NCBI RefSeq assembly: GCF_021440515.1
Contig: NZ_JAKCMV010000008.1
Coordinates: 90,548 to 153,319 of the forward strand
Direction: 5' to 3'
DNA length: 62,772 nucleotides
Source: Enterobacter asburiae
GTDB taxonomy: Bacteria; Pseudomonadota; Gammaproteobacteria; Enterobacterales; Enterobacteriaceae
A program made the position numbers and the translations under genes. How positions within the stretch are numbered: position 1 is the stretch's first letter; each line of letters begins with the position of its first letter. Under the pieces are notes generated by a model. The model ran no database searches and was not told where the DNA came from. It saw only the letters and a program-made list of their open reading frames with translations. Shown here in pieces: positions 46,358 to 55,620 of this stretch.

Positions 46358-46849
46358 ATGCCTATCCCTCCCTATATGTGGCTTAAAGACGATGGCGGCG
46401 CCGAGATTAAAGGTTCGGTTGATGTCAACGATCGTGAAGGTAGCATCGAAATCATTGGGTTAAGCCACGGCATCAATCTGCCAGTAGAAAGTGCTAATGG
46501 TAAAATTACGGGCACTCGCCAGCACTCCTCGATGATGATCGAGAAAGAAGTTGATAGCTCAACACCCTACCTTTAAAAAGCTGCTGCGACGGGGCAAACG
46601 TTAAAAAGTGCAGAGATCCGCTTTTACCATATTAACGATGCGGGGCAGGAGGTGTGTTATTACACCGTGTTAATGGAGGGTGTAAAGGTTACTGGCGTCA
46701 ATTGCAGCGTACCGAATGTGAAACTCTCAGCGAATAACGATATGAACCATGTAGAAAGCGTAAGCTTGCAGTACGAGAAAATCACCTGGCGAATCACAGA
46801 CGGCAATATTATGTATACCGATGCCTGGAATGAACGGCCAACGGTATAG
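46358..46849 (+). pseudogene. Hcp-family T6SS tube protein, interrupted by an in-frame TAA
   Basis: The frame codes for a full-length Hcp (MPIPPYMWLKDDGG start, YEKITW and NERPTV at the end) but has TAA at 46574-46576, codon 73, where homologues usually have Tyr (PYLYKA). Both halves are in the same frame and keep Hcp identity, so this is one gene with a single Tyr-to-stop change, not two genes. It starts two bases after the immunity gene. A recent loss, a sequencing error or stop read-through are the choices. Confidence 0.85.
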
Positions 46850-47037
46850 TCCCATCGCAATACTGTGCTCATTTACCACGATCGCAGCGCTCTCTGGAAG
46901 GGTGCTCATCACACCCATCCGCTTTTACCCGCATTTGCATTTCTATTTTCCGGCAAACCAAATGTAAATTAATTGTTTCTCAGTGGTGAATTCGCCCTTT
47001 AATAATGACGGCATGTTAAGTCAAACGAGAAAACAAC

Positions 47038-48039
47038 ATGTCATGGCGAATCAGCATTCTGGATAAAAGCCCCATCGCTGAAAACGAAACGGCCGCCGAT
47101 GCGCTGGCGCGTACCTTGAGCCTGGCGCAGCAGGCGGAAACTCTGGGCTATCACCGCTTCTGGATTGCCGAACACCATAACACCCTTCAGCTTGCCAGCC
47201 CGTCACCGGAGCTACTTATCGCCTGGATCCTCGGGCAAACCCGACGCATCCGCGTGGGTTCGGGCGGCGTCATGCTTCAGCACTACAGCCCCTACAAAGT
47301 GGCGGAAAATTTTAACGTGCTGGCGGCTATCGCGCCGGGTCGGGTCGATCTCGGCGTCGGGAAAGCGCCGGGCGGGCTGCCGCTCTCTACCCGCGCGTTG
47401 CAGCAGGGCGTAGATCCTCAGGAAAAGGGCAGCTTTGCAGAACAACTCTCCCAGCTGGACGGCTGGCTTCGTGGCGACAACTCCTCAAACGACGAGGACG
47501 TTCGCGCCACGCCGCAGCCGCCGGTTCCGGCGCAGGGGTTTTTGCTGGGGGCGAGCACCGACAGCGCGCTGCTGGCGGCACAACTCGACTGGCATTTTGT
47601 CTTTGCCGCCCACCTGAACGGCGACCCGGAACTGCTGCGCGACGTCATCGCTACCTGGCGTAAAAACAGCGTGCGTGAGGTGATTGTCGCGGTGCAGGCC
47701 ATCGTGGCGGATACGCAGGAGCAGGCCGACGCGCTGGCGCAAAAGGTTGAAGTCTGGGGCGTGGAGCTGGCAAACGGCCAGCGCGTGACCGTCGCCAGCG
47801 AAGAGCAGGCTTACGCTTTTGCGCGTCAGGCCGGGAGCGAGCCGGTGCGCATCGCCCGCCGCGCGCAGTCGTTGCTGGCGGGCACGGCGGAGTCGGTGCT
47901 TGAACAGTTGCAGGCGCTGCACGAGCAGTGGGGCATTGACGAATTTATTATCGATACGCCGGTTGCTGATGGCGCAACGCGTATTCAGTCCCTGCGCCTG
48001 CTGGCGCAGGCGCGTCTTAACCGGGAGGTCACCGCATGA
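47038..48039 (+). CDS. Luciferase-like flavin monooxygenase (YtmO-like)
   Basis: A 333-residue LLM-class FMN-dependent monooxygenase (MsnO8-type), with WIAEHHNTLQLASPSPELL and GGVMLQHYSPYKVAENF as family marks. It resembles Bacillus YtmO. First gene of an eight-gene operon, its stop overlapping the next start by four bases. In the suggested pathway it would take part in oxidation of an N-acetylated S-modified cysteine or feed the second monooxygenase. Confidence 0.9.
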   Translation: MSWRISILDKSPIAENETAADALARTLSLAQQAETLGYHRFWIAEHHNTLQLASPSPELLIAWILGQTRRIRVGSGGVMLQHYSPYKVAENFNVLAAIAPGRVDLGVGKAPGGLPLSTRALQQGVDPQEKGSFAEQLSQLDGWLRGDNSSNDEDVRATPQPPVPAQGFLLGASTDSALLAAQLDWHFVFAAHLNGDPELLRDVIATWRKNSVREVIVAVQAIVADTQEQADALAQKVEVWGVELANGQRVTVASEEQAYAFARQAGSEPVRIARRAQSLLAGTAESVLEQLQALHEQWGIDEFIIDTPVADGATRIQSLRLLAQARLNREVTA

Positions 48040-49157
48040 GTTTTGCTGAACAGCTGATTGCCTGGCGCCGCGAGCTGCACCAGAACCCGGAACTGTCGGG
48101 GCAGGAGGTTGAAACCACCGCGCGACTTCGCCAGTGGCTGACCGGGGCCGGTATCACGCCGCTGCCCTATGACCTCTCAACCGGGCTGGTTGCCGAGATA
48201 GGCTCGGGGCAAAAGCTGATTGCGCTGCGGGCAGATATCGATGCGCTGCCCATCGAAGAGCGCAGCGGCGTGCCCTATACCTCGCAACGATCCGGGGTGA
48301 TGCACGCCTGCGGTCACGACATTCACACCAGCGTGATCCTCGGTGCGGCGCTGAAGCTCAAAGAGCGCGAAGCCGAACTGCCTGGCCGCGTTCGCATCCT
48401 GTTCCAGCCGGCCGAAGAGAACTTTGGCGGAGCGAAAAGCATGGTTCGCGCCGGGGCGCTGCGCGACGTTAGCGCCATCTTCGGCATGCACAACGAGCCG
48501 GGGCTGCCGGTGGGGGAATTTGCCACCCGGGGCGGGCCGTTCTACGCCAACGTCGATCGCTTTGTGATCCGCATTACCGGCAAAGGGGCGCACGCGGCGC
48601 GTCCTCATGAGGGTAACGATGCCATCCTGCTGGCAAGCCAGCTGGTGACGGCGCTGCAAAGCGTGGCGAGCCGCAACGTGAACACCCTGGATTCGGTGGT
48701 GCTGAGCGTGACGCGTATCGCCGGGGGCAATACCTGGAACGTGCTGCCGGAGAGCGTCGAGCTGGAAGGGACGCTGCGCACCCACCGCACGGAGGTGCAG
48801 CAGAACGTGAAGGCGCGGGTAGGCGAAATCGCCGCCGGGTTCGCCAGCGCGTTTAGCGCCCAGATCGACATCACCTGGTATGCCGGGCCCACGGCGCTGG
48901 TCAACGACGAGCGCTGGGCCGAATTTGCCACCTCGGTGGCGCGCGAAGCGGGATATGAAACGCAACATGCGCCGCTGCACATGGGCGGCGAAGACTTTGC
49001 GGTCTATTTGCAGCAGATCCCGGGAGCCTTTGTCAGCATCGGCAGCAACAGCCCGTTCGGATTGCATCATCCGTCGTTTAATCCCGACGAAGCCTTAATT
49101 GAGCCCGCTGCCCGCTATTTTGCACAGCTTGCGGAAAAAGCCCTGCATCACGTTTAA
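48036..49157 (+). CDS. M20-family amidohydrolase/deacetylase (YtnL/YxeP-like)
   Basis: A 373-residue M20D peptidase related to N-acyl-amino-acid and IAA-amino-acid hydrolases. The metal motif HACGHDIH, the catalytic PAEE and a second-domain HMGGEDF are visible. In the Bacillus ytm and yxe systems a homologue removes the acetyl group at the end of the route. Four-base overlap with the monooxygenase upstream. Confidence 0.91.
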   Translation: MSFAEQLIAWRRELHQNPELSGQEVETTARLRQWLTGAGITPLPYDLSTGLVAEIGSGQKLIALRADIDALPIEERSGVPYTSQRSGVMHACGHDIHTSVILGAALKLKEREAELPGRVRILFQPAEENFGGAKSMVRAGALRDVSAIFGMHNEPGLPVGEFATRGGPFYANVDRFVIRITGKGAHAARPHEGNDAILLASQLVTALQSVASRNVNTLDSVVLSVTRIAGGNTWNVLPESVELEGTLRTHRTEVQQNVKARVGEIAAGFASAFSAQIDITWYAGPTALVNDERWAEFATSVAREAGYETQHAPLHMGGEDFAVYLQQIPGAFVSIGSNSPFGLHHPSFNPDEALIEPAARYFAQLAEKALHHV

Positions 49158-49171
49158 AAACAGAGGTAAAT

Positions 49172-50488
49172 ATGACGACAACCCGACAACTACGGCTGGG
49201 AACCCTATTGCATGGTGCATCCGGGAATATGTCCGCATGGCGTCATCCGGCGGCTTTCGCCGATGCCAGTATTAATTTTAACTTTGTGAAGGACACGGCG
49301 TTAAAAGCGGAAGAGGGCAAGCTGGATTTTTTATTCGTTGCCGACGGCCTTTATATTAACGAGAAATCCATTCCGCATTTTTTAAATCGCTTCGAGCCGC
49401 TCACGGTCCTATCGGCGCTCGCCAGTATTACCTCTCGTCTGGGGCTGGTCGGCACCTTATCGACCTCCTACAGCGAGCCGTTTACCGTCGCGCGCCAGTT
49501 TGCCAGCCTCGATCACCTGAGTAACGGCCGTGCAGGCTGGAACGTGGTGACCTCGCCGCTGGAAGGCTCCGCGAAGAACTTCTCTCGTGATAAGCATCCG
49601 GAACACGCCCTGCGTTACCGCATTGCCGACGAATATCTCGACGTGGTGAAAGGGTTATGGGATTCCTGGGAAGACGATGCCTTTGTGCGCAATAAAGAGA
49701 GCGGCCAGTTCTTTGATCCGGAAAAACTGCACGCCCTTAACCATCAGGGGGATTTTTTCCAGGTCGCCGGGCCGCTGAATATTGGCCGCACCCCGCAGGG
49801 TCGCCCGATAGTTTTTCAGGCGGGGGCATCGGACGACGGTAAAAAGCTGGCGGCGAAACATGCGGATGCCATTTTTACCCACCACGACACGCTGGAAGAG
49901 GCAAAAGCTTTTTATCACGACGTGAAACAGCAGCTGGAAATAAACGGCCGACGCGCAGCGGATCTGCATATTTTCCAGGGCGTCAGCGTGATTGTCGGTA
50001 AAGACGCCGACGACGTTGAAAACCAGTATCAAACCACCGCCGCGCTGGTGTCGATAAACGATGCGCTGAACTATCTCGGGCGTTATTTCGAACACCACGA
50101 CTTTAGCCAGTATCCGCTGGACGCGCCGTTCCCGGATATCGGCGATCTGGGGCAGAACAGTTTTCGCAGCACCACCGATGAGATCAAACGCAACGCCCGC
50201 GAACGCGGCTTAACCCTGCGTCAGGTGGCGCTGGAGGCCGCCTCGCCGCGCCCGCGCTTCTCGGGCACGCCGGAAGAGGTGGCGGACGGGCTACAGGCGT
50301 GGTTTGAGGGCTACGCCGCCGACGGTTTCATCATTCAGGGCGGTACGCCGGACACCTTCCCGCGCTTTGTCGACCAGGTGGTGCCGGTTTTGCAGGCGCG
50401 CGGCCTGTTCCGCACGGAATACCCTGGCACCACGCTTCGCGAAAGCCTGGGCTTAGAACAACCTAAAAATCAGTTCACACAACAATAA
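49172..50488 (+). CDS. NtaA/SnaA/DszA-type flavin monooxygenase (YxeK/YtnJ-like)
   Basis: A 438-residue FMNH2-dependent monooxygenase of the nitrilotriacetate/pristinamycin/DszA type. It has GWNVVTSP (FMN region) and [10 protein letters not shown] in the usual places. The homologues YxeK and YtnJ split the C-S bond of N-acetylated S-(2-succino)cysteine or S-methyl-type cysteines. It needs a separate flavin reductase, and no such gene is in this operon. Confidence 0.91.
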   Translation: MTTTRQLRLGTLLHGASGNMSAWRHPAAFADASINFNFVKDTALKAEEGKLDFLFVADGLYINEKSIPHFLNRFEPLTVLSALASITSRLGLVGTLSTSYSEPFTVARQFASLDHLSNGRAGWNVVTSPLEGSAKNFSRDKHPEHALRYRIADEYLDVVKGLWDSWEDDAFVRNKESGQFFDPEKLHALNHQGDFFQVAGPLNIGRTPQGRPIVFQAGASDDGKKLAAKHADAIFTHHDTLEEAKAFYHDVKQQLEINGRRAADLHIFQGVSVIVGKDADDVENQYQTTAALVSINDALNYLGRYFEHHDFSQYPLDAPFPDIGDLGQNSFRSTTDEIKRNARERGLTLRQVALEAASPRPRFSGTPEEVADGLQAWFEGYAADGFIIQGGTPDTFPRFVDQVVPVLQARGLFRTEYPGTTLRESLGLEQPKNQFTQQ

Positions 50489-50503
50489 AAGAGAACCGTT
50501 GCT

Positions 50504-51436
50504 ATGCAGAAAACATCGCTTATTCTGGCGCTCGCGCTGGCCTTTACCCCTGCCGTCTGGGCAGAGAATGTGAATATTAACGGCACGGGCGTGAGCATCG
50601 AGGCTAACAAAACGCCGATCAACACCGCCAAAAACGGCGACGCGGTGGCGCAGCTGCCGAAAGATTATCGCTTCGCCGTACCGGGTAAATTTACCGTGGC
50701 GATCGCCGCGCTCAACTCTCCGCCGCTGACGGTGTTTTCGGATGACAACAAAACCCTGCTCGGCAGCGAGGTCGACGTGGCGCGTCTGGTGGCCGACAGC
50801 CTGGGACTGGAGCTGAACGTCGTGCCCACCTCCTGGGAAGACTGGCCGCTTGGCGTCGCGTCCGGGAAGTATGACGCCGCTATCAGCAACATCACGGTGA
50901 CCAAAGAGCGCAAAGAGAAGTTCGATTTTGCCACCTACCGCAAGGATTCGCTGGGCTTCTACGTCAAATCAACCAGCCCGATCGAGGCGATTGAGAAAGC
51001 GGAAGATATCGCCGGGCTGCGCATCATCGTCGGGTCGGGAACCAATCAGGAGGCCATCCTGCTGGCGTGGAACGCCGAGAACCTCAAAAAAGGCCTTAAG
51101 CCGTTCACACCCGTGTATACCAAAGACGACGCGGCACAAACCCTGGCGATCCAGTCCGGGCGCGCGGACGCCTTCTTCGGGCCAAACGTGATTGGCGCGT
51201 GGAAAGCGGCGTTAACGGGTAAAACCAAGCTGGTGGGCAGCGTTGACGGCGGCTGGCCGAAGGCGGCACACATCGCCGTCACCCTGAAAAAAGGCGGCGG
51301 CCTGGTGGAGCCGGTTCAGACCGCGCTGAACGGCGTGATTAAAAACGGGGATTACGACAAGGTGCTGAACCGCTGGGGGGAAGGGGTTGAACGCATCCCC
51401 AATTCCGAAGTTAACCCGGCGGGTCTGGGCGATTAA
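50504..51436 (+). CDS. Amino-acid-type ABC substrate-binding protein, first copy
   Basis: A 310-residue periplasmic SBP_bac_3 protein (signal peptide ending VWA-EN), with SWEDWPLGVASGKYDAAISN and GSGTNQEAILLAWN-type phrases. It is a paralogue of the second binding protein at 53658. Probable ligand: S-modified cysteine or its acetyl form. Confidence 0.9.
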   Translation: MQKTSLILALALAFTPAVWAENVNINGTGVSIEANKTPINTAKNGDAVAQLPKDYRFAVPGKFTVAIAALNSPPLTVFSDDNKTLLGSEVDVARLVADSLGLELNVVPTSWEDWPLGVASGKYDAAISNITVTKERKEKFDFATYRKDSLGFYVKSTSPIEAIEKAEDIAGLRIIVGSGTNQEAILLAWNAENLKKGLKPFTPVYTKDDAAQTLAIQSGRADAFFGPNVIGAWKAALTGKTKLVGSVDGGWPKAAHIAVTLKKGGGLVEPVQTALNGVIKNGDYDKVLNRWGEGVERIPNSEVNPAGLGD

Positions 51437-51445
51437 GGGGGCTTT

Positions 51446-51955
51446 ATGAGTGAGCAATTTCGTGACGTGTCGCCGGAGGACGCCGATCTTCAGCCCATTA
51501 TCGAAGGGCTGTTCGGTGAATACGCCGCCCGCTATGGCGACTATTTTTCCAAAGACGCGGAAGTGGAGCTGACGGAGTGGTATCTGGCGCCGCAGGGGTT
51601 ATTCATTGTGCTGGAGCGCGACGGGGAGATCATCGCCACGGGCGCGTACAAACCTTTTGACGATCGCACCGCTGAGATCAAACGCATCTGGACCGATAAA
51701 ACGCTGCGTAAGCAGGGGCTCGCCGGGCGCGTGGTGCAGGAGCTGGAGCGCCGGGCGGTGCTGGCGGGCTATAGCCAGATTTACCTCACCACCGGTTTTC
51801 GCCAGCCGGAAGCGGTCAGGCTGTACATCAGCCAGGGCTATCAGCCGCAGTTCGATCTCAACCGCGATCCGGAAGAGTACAGCCAGCCGCCGTTCGACGG
51901 ACGGTTGCGCTTCACCAAAACGCTGGTACGCGAAGCGTTCAGTAAAACCGCATGA
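51446..51955 (+). CDS. GNAT acetyltransferase (YtmI/YxeL-like)
   Basis: A 169-residue GNAT acetyltransferase with the acetyl-CoA loop RKQGLAGRVV. In the Bacillus systems such an enzyme acetylates the amine of the S-modified cysteine before cleavage. It is placed between the first binding protein and the permease, with a ten-base gap on both sides. Confidence 0.9.
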   Translation: MSEQFRDVSPEDADLQPIIEGLFGEYAARYGDYFSKDAEVELTEWYLAPQGLFIVLERDGEIIATGAYKPFDDRTAEIKRIWTDKTLRKQGLAGRVVQELERRAVLAGYSQIYLTTGFRQPEAVRLYISQGYQPQFDLNRDPEEYSQPPFDGRLRFTKTLVREAFSKTA

Positions 51956-51964
51956 GGAACGACG

Positions 51965-52891
51965 ATGAACAACGTTGAAACCATAAAGGTGGTCCCGGCG
52001 CGTTACCCGCTGCGCGCGATCGGTGCCGTGGCGGCGCTCTTTGTGCTGGCCGTGGTGATCCAGTCCGTGGCCTTTAACCCGCGCTGGGAATGGGCCGTTT
52101 TCGCCCGCTGGTTCTTCGATCCGGTGATCCTGGAGGGCCTGGGCCAGACTCTGCTGCTGACGCTGATCGGCACCGCCCTGAGCGTGGTGATTGGCGGGAT
52201 GCTGGCGCTGGCGAGGTTATCCTCCTCCTGGCTGTTGAGCAGCCTGGCCTGGGGCTATATCTGGCTGTTCCGCTCGCTGCCGCTGATTGTGGTGCTGATC
52301 ATCCTGTATAACTTCTCCTACCTCTACGACACGCTGTCGCTCGGCGTGCCGTTTACCCGCATCACCTGGGGCAGCTTTGAAACCATCAACGTACTGGGGC
52401 AGTTCTCTACCGCCGTGGTCGGGCTGACGCTGGTGCAAAGCGCCTACACCGCAGAGATTATTCGCGGCGGGTTCCTCGGGGTCGACCACGGTCAGTACGA
52501 AGCGGCCGCCGCGCTGGGATTACCGGCCTCGCGACGCACCGTGCGCATTATCCTGCCGCAGGCGCTGCGCACTATTCTTCCCGCCGGATTTAACGAAATC
52601 ATCAGCCTCGCGAAGGGCACGGCGATGGTCTACGTGCTGGCAATGCCGGAGCTGTTCTACACCATTCAGATGATCTACAACCGCACGCAGGAAGTCATCC
52701 CGCTGCTGATGGTCGGGGCGGTGTGGTATCTGGTGATCACTACCGTATTGTCGATTATCCAGCATTTAGTGGAACGCGCGCTGGCCCGCAGCGAACGCCG
52801 CTCGGCGGTAAATCAGAACCGCGCCAGCAGCCGTACCCGTACGGTTACCACCACGCAAGCACAGGAGCCCGTCCATGCAAGCCTCTCCTGA
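51965..52891 (+). CDS. Amino-acid ABC transporter permease
   Basis: A 308-residue inner-membrane permease of the His/Glu/Gln family, with the EAA loop EAAAALGLPASRRTVRIILPQA. The longer C-terminus is rich in Arg and overlaps the ATPase gene by 17 bases. One permease gene only, so it should form a homodimer. Confidence 0.92.
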   Translation: MNNVETIKVVPARYPLRAIGAVAALFVLAVVIQSVAFNPRWEWAVFARWFFDPVILEGLGQTLLLTLIGTALSVVIGGMLALARLSSSWLLSSLAWGYIWLFRSLPLIVVLIILYNFSYLYDTLSLGVPFTRITWGSFETINVLGQFSTAVVGLTLVQSAYTAEIIRGGFLGVDHGQYEAAAALGLPASRRTVRIILPQALRTILPAGFNEIISLAKGTAMVYVLAMPELFYTIQMIYNRTQEVIPLLMVGAVWYLVITTVLSIIQHLVERALARSERRSAVNQNRASSRTRTVTTTQAQEPVHASLS

Positions 52892-53648
52892 AGGACACAT
52901 TTCCATCACCGGCGTCAGTAAGTTCTTTGGCCGCCATAAGGCCCTCGATAACGTCACGCTGGAGATCCCGCCGGGATCGGTAACGGTGATCCTCGGGCCG
53001 TCCGGCTCCGGTAAATCCACGCTGCTGCGCACCATCAATCATCTTGAACGCGTCGACGAGGGCTTTATCCAGATCGACGGGGACTACATTGGCTATCGCC
53101 GCCAGGGCGACAAGCTCTACGAGCTCAAAGAGAAAGAGATCCTCAAACAGCGCGTCAACGTGGGCTACGTGTTCCAGAACTTCAATCTGTTCCCCCACCT
53201 GACGGTGCTGGAAAACCTGATTGAGGCGCCGATTGCCCACAAGCAGCTGAGCCGCAAAGAGGCCATCGACCGCGCGCACGGCCTGCTGGACGTGGTAGGG
53301 CTGCGCGATAAAGCCGACGCCTGGTCCCGGCATCTTTCCGGCGGTCAGCAGCAGCGCATCGCCATTGCCCGCGCGCTGGCGCTGCGTCCGCGCGTCATGC
53401 TGTTCGACGAGCCGACCTCTGCCCTCGACCCGGAGCTGGTGGGCGAGGTGCTCGACGTCATCAAAAAGCTGGCCCGTTCCGGCACCACGCTGGTGGTGGT
53501 GACCCACGAAATCGGCTTTGCCCGGGAAGTGGCGGATCAGGTGGTGTTTATGGTCGACGGCAAAATCGTTGAGCAGGGCAGCAGCGACGAGGTGTTGAAT
53601 CGTCCTTCGCACGCGCGAACGCGCCAGTTCCTGTCAAAGGTGCTGTAA
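52875..53648 (+). CDS. Amino-acid ABC transporter ATPase
   Basis: A 257-residue ATPase, Walker A GPSGSGKST, signature LSGGQQQR, Walker B MLFDEPTSALD, and switch THEIGFA. It fits the polar amino-acid importer group (GlnQ/HisP-like) and drives the two binding proteins and one permease of this operon. Confidence 0.94.
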   Translation: MQASPEGHISITGVSKFFGRHKALDNVTLEIPPGSVTVILGPSGSGKSTLLRTINHLERVDEGFIQIDGDYIGYRRQGDKLYELKEKEILKQRVNVGYVFQNFNLFPHLTVLENLIEAPIAHKQLSRKEAIDRAHGLLDVVGLRDKADAWSRHLSGGQQQRIAIARALALRPRVMLFDEPTSALDPELVGEVLDVIKKLARSGTTLVVVTHEIGFAREVADQVVFMVDGKIVEQGSSDEVLNRPSHARTRQFLSKVL

Positions 53649-53657
53649 GGAGCAAGT

Positions 53658-54545
53658 ATGAAATATGGCGTTTTGGCGCTGCTGGGCGTGGCGTTTACGG
53701 GGCACGCCACCATTGATTTAAAAGCCAACGAGCAGCCGCTGCCGGTAACGGTCGATCCGCAGGCGGTGGCGAAGATCCCGGCTGACTATCAGTTTGTGGA
53801 GCCGGGGACGTTAACCGTCGCCATTTCTGCGCTCAACTCGCCGCCGCTGGCGCTGCTTGCGAGCGATAACCGCACGCGTATCGGCAGCGACCCGGATATC
53901 GCCCGCCTGCTGGCGGGCAGCCTGGGGCTGAAGCTAAAGCTGGTGCCGACCGCCTGGGAAGACTGGCCGCTGGGGATCTCCTCCGGGCGCTACGACGTGG
54001 CGCTGGTGAACATTGCGGTGACCGAGCAGCGTAAAGAGAAGTTTGATTTCGCCACCTACCGCGTCGATTCGCTGGCGTTTTCGGTGAAATCCACCAGCGA
54101 CGTTCAGTCGGTGAAAAGCGCGGAAGATCTGGCAGGGAAAAAGGTCATCGTCGGTTCTGGCACCAATCAGGAGCGCATTCTGCTCGGCTGGAACGAGGAG
54201 AACAAGAAAGCGGGACGCGAGCCCGCGCTGCCGGTTTATCTGACCGACGACGCCTCCGGCAATTTGTATATCCAGTCCGGCAGGGCGGACGTGTTCTTCG
54301 GCCCGCAGTCGGTATCGGCCTATAAGGCCGCGCTCACGGGCAAAACCCGCGTCGTCGGCTTAGGGCCGAAAAAAGCCTACGTCGCCACCACCACCAAAAA
54401 GGGTAATCAGCTGGTCTATGCGCTTCAGGCGGCGCTGGACGGTGCGATTAAACGCGGAGAGTACCAGAAGGTGCTGGCGCGCTGGGGCGAGCAGGGCGAA
54501 GCGGTGGCGCAATCGGAGGTTAACCCGCCTGGGATAACCTATTAA
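53658..54545 (+). CDS. Amino-acid-type ABC substrate-binding protein, second copy
   Basis: A 295-residue SBP_bac_3 protein sharing the order of motifs with the copy at 50504 (SWEDWPLG- versus AWEDWPLG-). The signal peptide is short (ending near TGHA-TI). Two binding proteins for one permease suggest two ligands or two affinities; Bacillus ytmJ and ytmK show the same pattern. Last gene of the operon. Confidence 0.9.
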   Translation: MKYGVLALLGVAFTGHATIDLKANEQPLPVTVDPQAVAKIPADYQFVEPGTLTVAISALNSPPLALLASDNRTRIGSDPDIARLLAGSLGLKLKLVPTAWEDWPLGISSGRYDVALVNIAVTEQRKEKFDFATYRVDSLAFSVKSTSDVQSVKSAEDLAGKKVIVGSGTNQERILLGWNEENKKAGREPALPVYLTDDASGNLYIQSGRADVFFGPQSVSAYKAALTGKTRVVGLGPKKAYVATTTKKGNQLVYALQAALDGAIKRGEYQKVLARWGEQGEAVAQSEVNPPGITY

Positions 54546-54553
54546 TGGTGCTC

Positions 54554-54614
54554 TATACCCTAAATAATTCGAGTTGCAGCCAACGTACCTGCAACTTGAA
54601 GTATGACGGGTCTA
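54554..54614. repeat. Internally deleted ERIC (IRU) element
   Basis: The ends TATACCCTAAATAATTCGAG and CAACTTGAAGTATGACGGGT match the two ends of the ~127-base ERIC consensus as I recall it, but the core is missing, leaving 61 bases. What remains folds into a 12-pair stem with one wobble (TTCGAGTTGCAG / CTGCAACTTGAA). It lies right after the last accessory gene and before yncG. Confidence 0.8.
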
Positions 54615-54648
54615 CACTTAGGGTTTTCATCACTGAGAGGGCAACACG

Positions 54649-55263
54649 ATGAAACTCTATGGCGTACCCGGCTGGGGATCGGCCATCAGCGAAGCGATGC
54701 TGACCCTGGCCGATATTCCGTATCAGTTCGTTAACGTGGACGGGTTTGACCAACCCGGCCCACAGCGCGAGCTGCTGAAAAAGCGCAATCCGCTGTGTCA
54801 GGTGCCCACGCTGGAGCTGGAAAACGGGCAAATCATGACCGAAACGGCGGCGATTGCCCTGATGGTGCTCGACCGCTGCCCGGATCTGGCTCCGCCCGTA
54901 GGTAAAGCCGAGCGCCAGCAGTTTCAGCGCCTGCTAATCTGGTTCGTCGCTAACGTTTATCCCACCTTTACCTTTGCCGATTACCCTGAGCGCTGGGCGC
55001 CCACCGCGCCAGGCGAGTTACAGAAAAACTGCATCGAGTACCGTAAATCACTTTATCTGTGGTTCGACAGCCAGCTAAAAGCCGCCCCGTATGCGCTGGG
55101 GGAACAATTAACGCTGCTTGACGTTTATATCGCGGTGGCTCGTACCTGGGGGCCGCGACACGACTGGTTCGCGGCCAACACGCCAAACATCACCGCGATT
55201 GCAGATTCGGTGTGCGCGCTGCCGGAACTGCACAAGGTGTTAAAGGCTAACGAGATTATCTGA
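54649..55263 (+). CDS. yncG: Glutathione S-transferase-like protein YncG
   Basis: A 204-residue thioredoxin-fold GST-like protein. It begins [20 protein letters not shown] and has PLCQVPTL near residue 48, the glutathione-site region. Close to E. coli YncG. Substrate unknown. In E. coli it lies next to ansP. Confidence 0.93.
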   Translation: MKLYGVPGWGSAISEAMLTLADIPYQFVNVDGFDQPGPQRELLKKRNPLCQVPTLELENGQIMTETAAIALMVLDRCPDLAPPVGKAERQQFQRLLIWFVANVYPTFTFADYPERWAPTAPGELQKNCIEYRKSLYLWFDSQLKAAPYALGEQLTLLDVYIAVARTWGPRHDWFAANTPNITAIADSVCALPELHKVLKANEII

Positions 55264-55301
55264 TAACGTTGGAAGGCGATTACATAAAAGGAAACCTGCA
55301 A

Positions 55302-55532
55302 ATGCCACACGTAGATATCAAATGTTTTCCCCGCGATTTGAATGACGAACAAAAATCGGCCCTGGCGGCCGATATCGCCGAGGTGATTATTCGTCATTTC
55401 GACAGCAAAGACAGTTCCGTATCGGTTGCGCTGAACCAGGTGCAGCCGGAAGAGTGGAAAGCGCAGGTCTGGGACGTTGAGATTGGCCCTAAGCTGGATG
55501 AGCTGATTAAGAAGCCCGGGTATTCGATGTAA
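55302..55532 (+). CDS. pptA: 4-oxalocrotonate tautomerase-like protein PptA
   Basis: A 76-residue tautomerase; after removal of Met, Pro1 is the catalytic base ([12 protein letters not shown]). Similar to E. coli PptA, which acts on phenylpyruvate in vitro. AAAGGAAAC precedes the ATG. Confidence 0.92.
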   Translation: MPHVDIKCFPRDLNDEQKSALAADIAEVIIRHFDSKDSSVSVALNQVQPEEWKAQVWDVEIGPKLDELIKKPGYSM

Positions 55533-55540
55533 GCCTCTTT

Positions 55541-55618
55541 GCCGGGTGGCGCTGCGCTTACCCGGCCTACGAAACGGCTGGAATATGTAGGCCGGGTAAG
55601 GCGAAGCCGCCACCCGGC
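55541..55618. repeat. REP/BIME palindromic element
   Basis: Two inverted REP units (GCCGGGTGGCGCTGCGCTTA and its reverse) between pptA and the LysR gene. Confidence 0.88.
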
Positions 55619-55620
55619 GA

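Noticed and set aside
46652..46849. Separate small gene after the Hcp start
   Set aside because: It is in the same frame as the upstream part and codes for the Hcp C-terminal half, so it is the rest of one interrupted gene.
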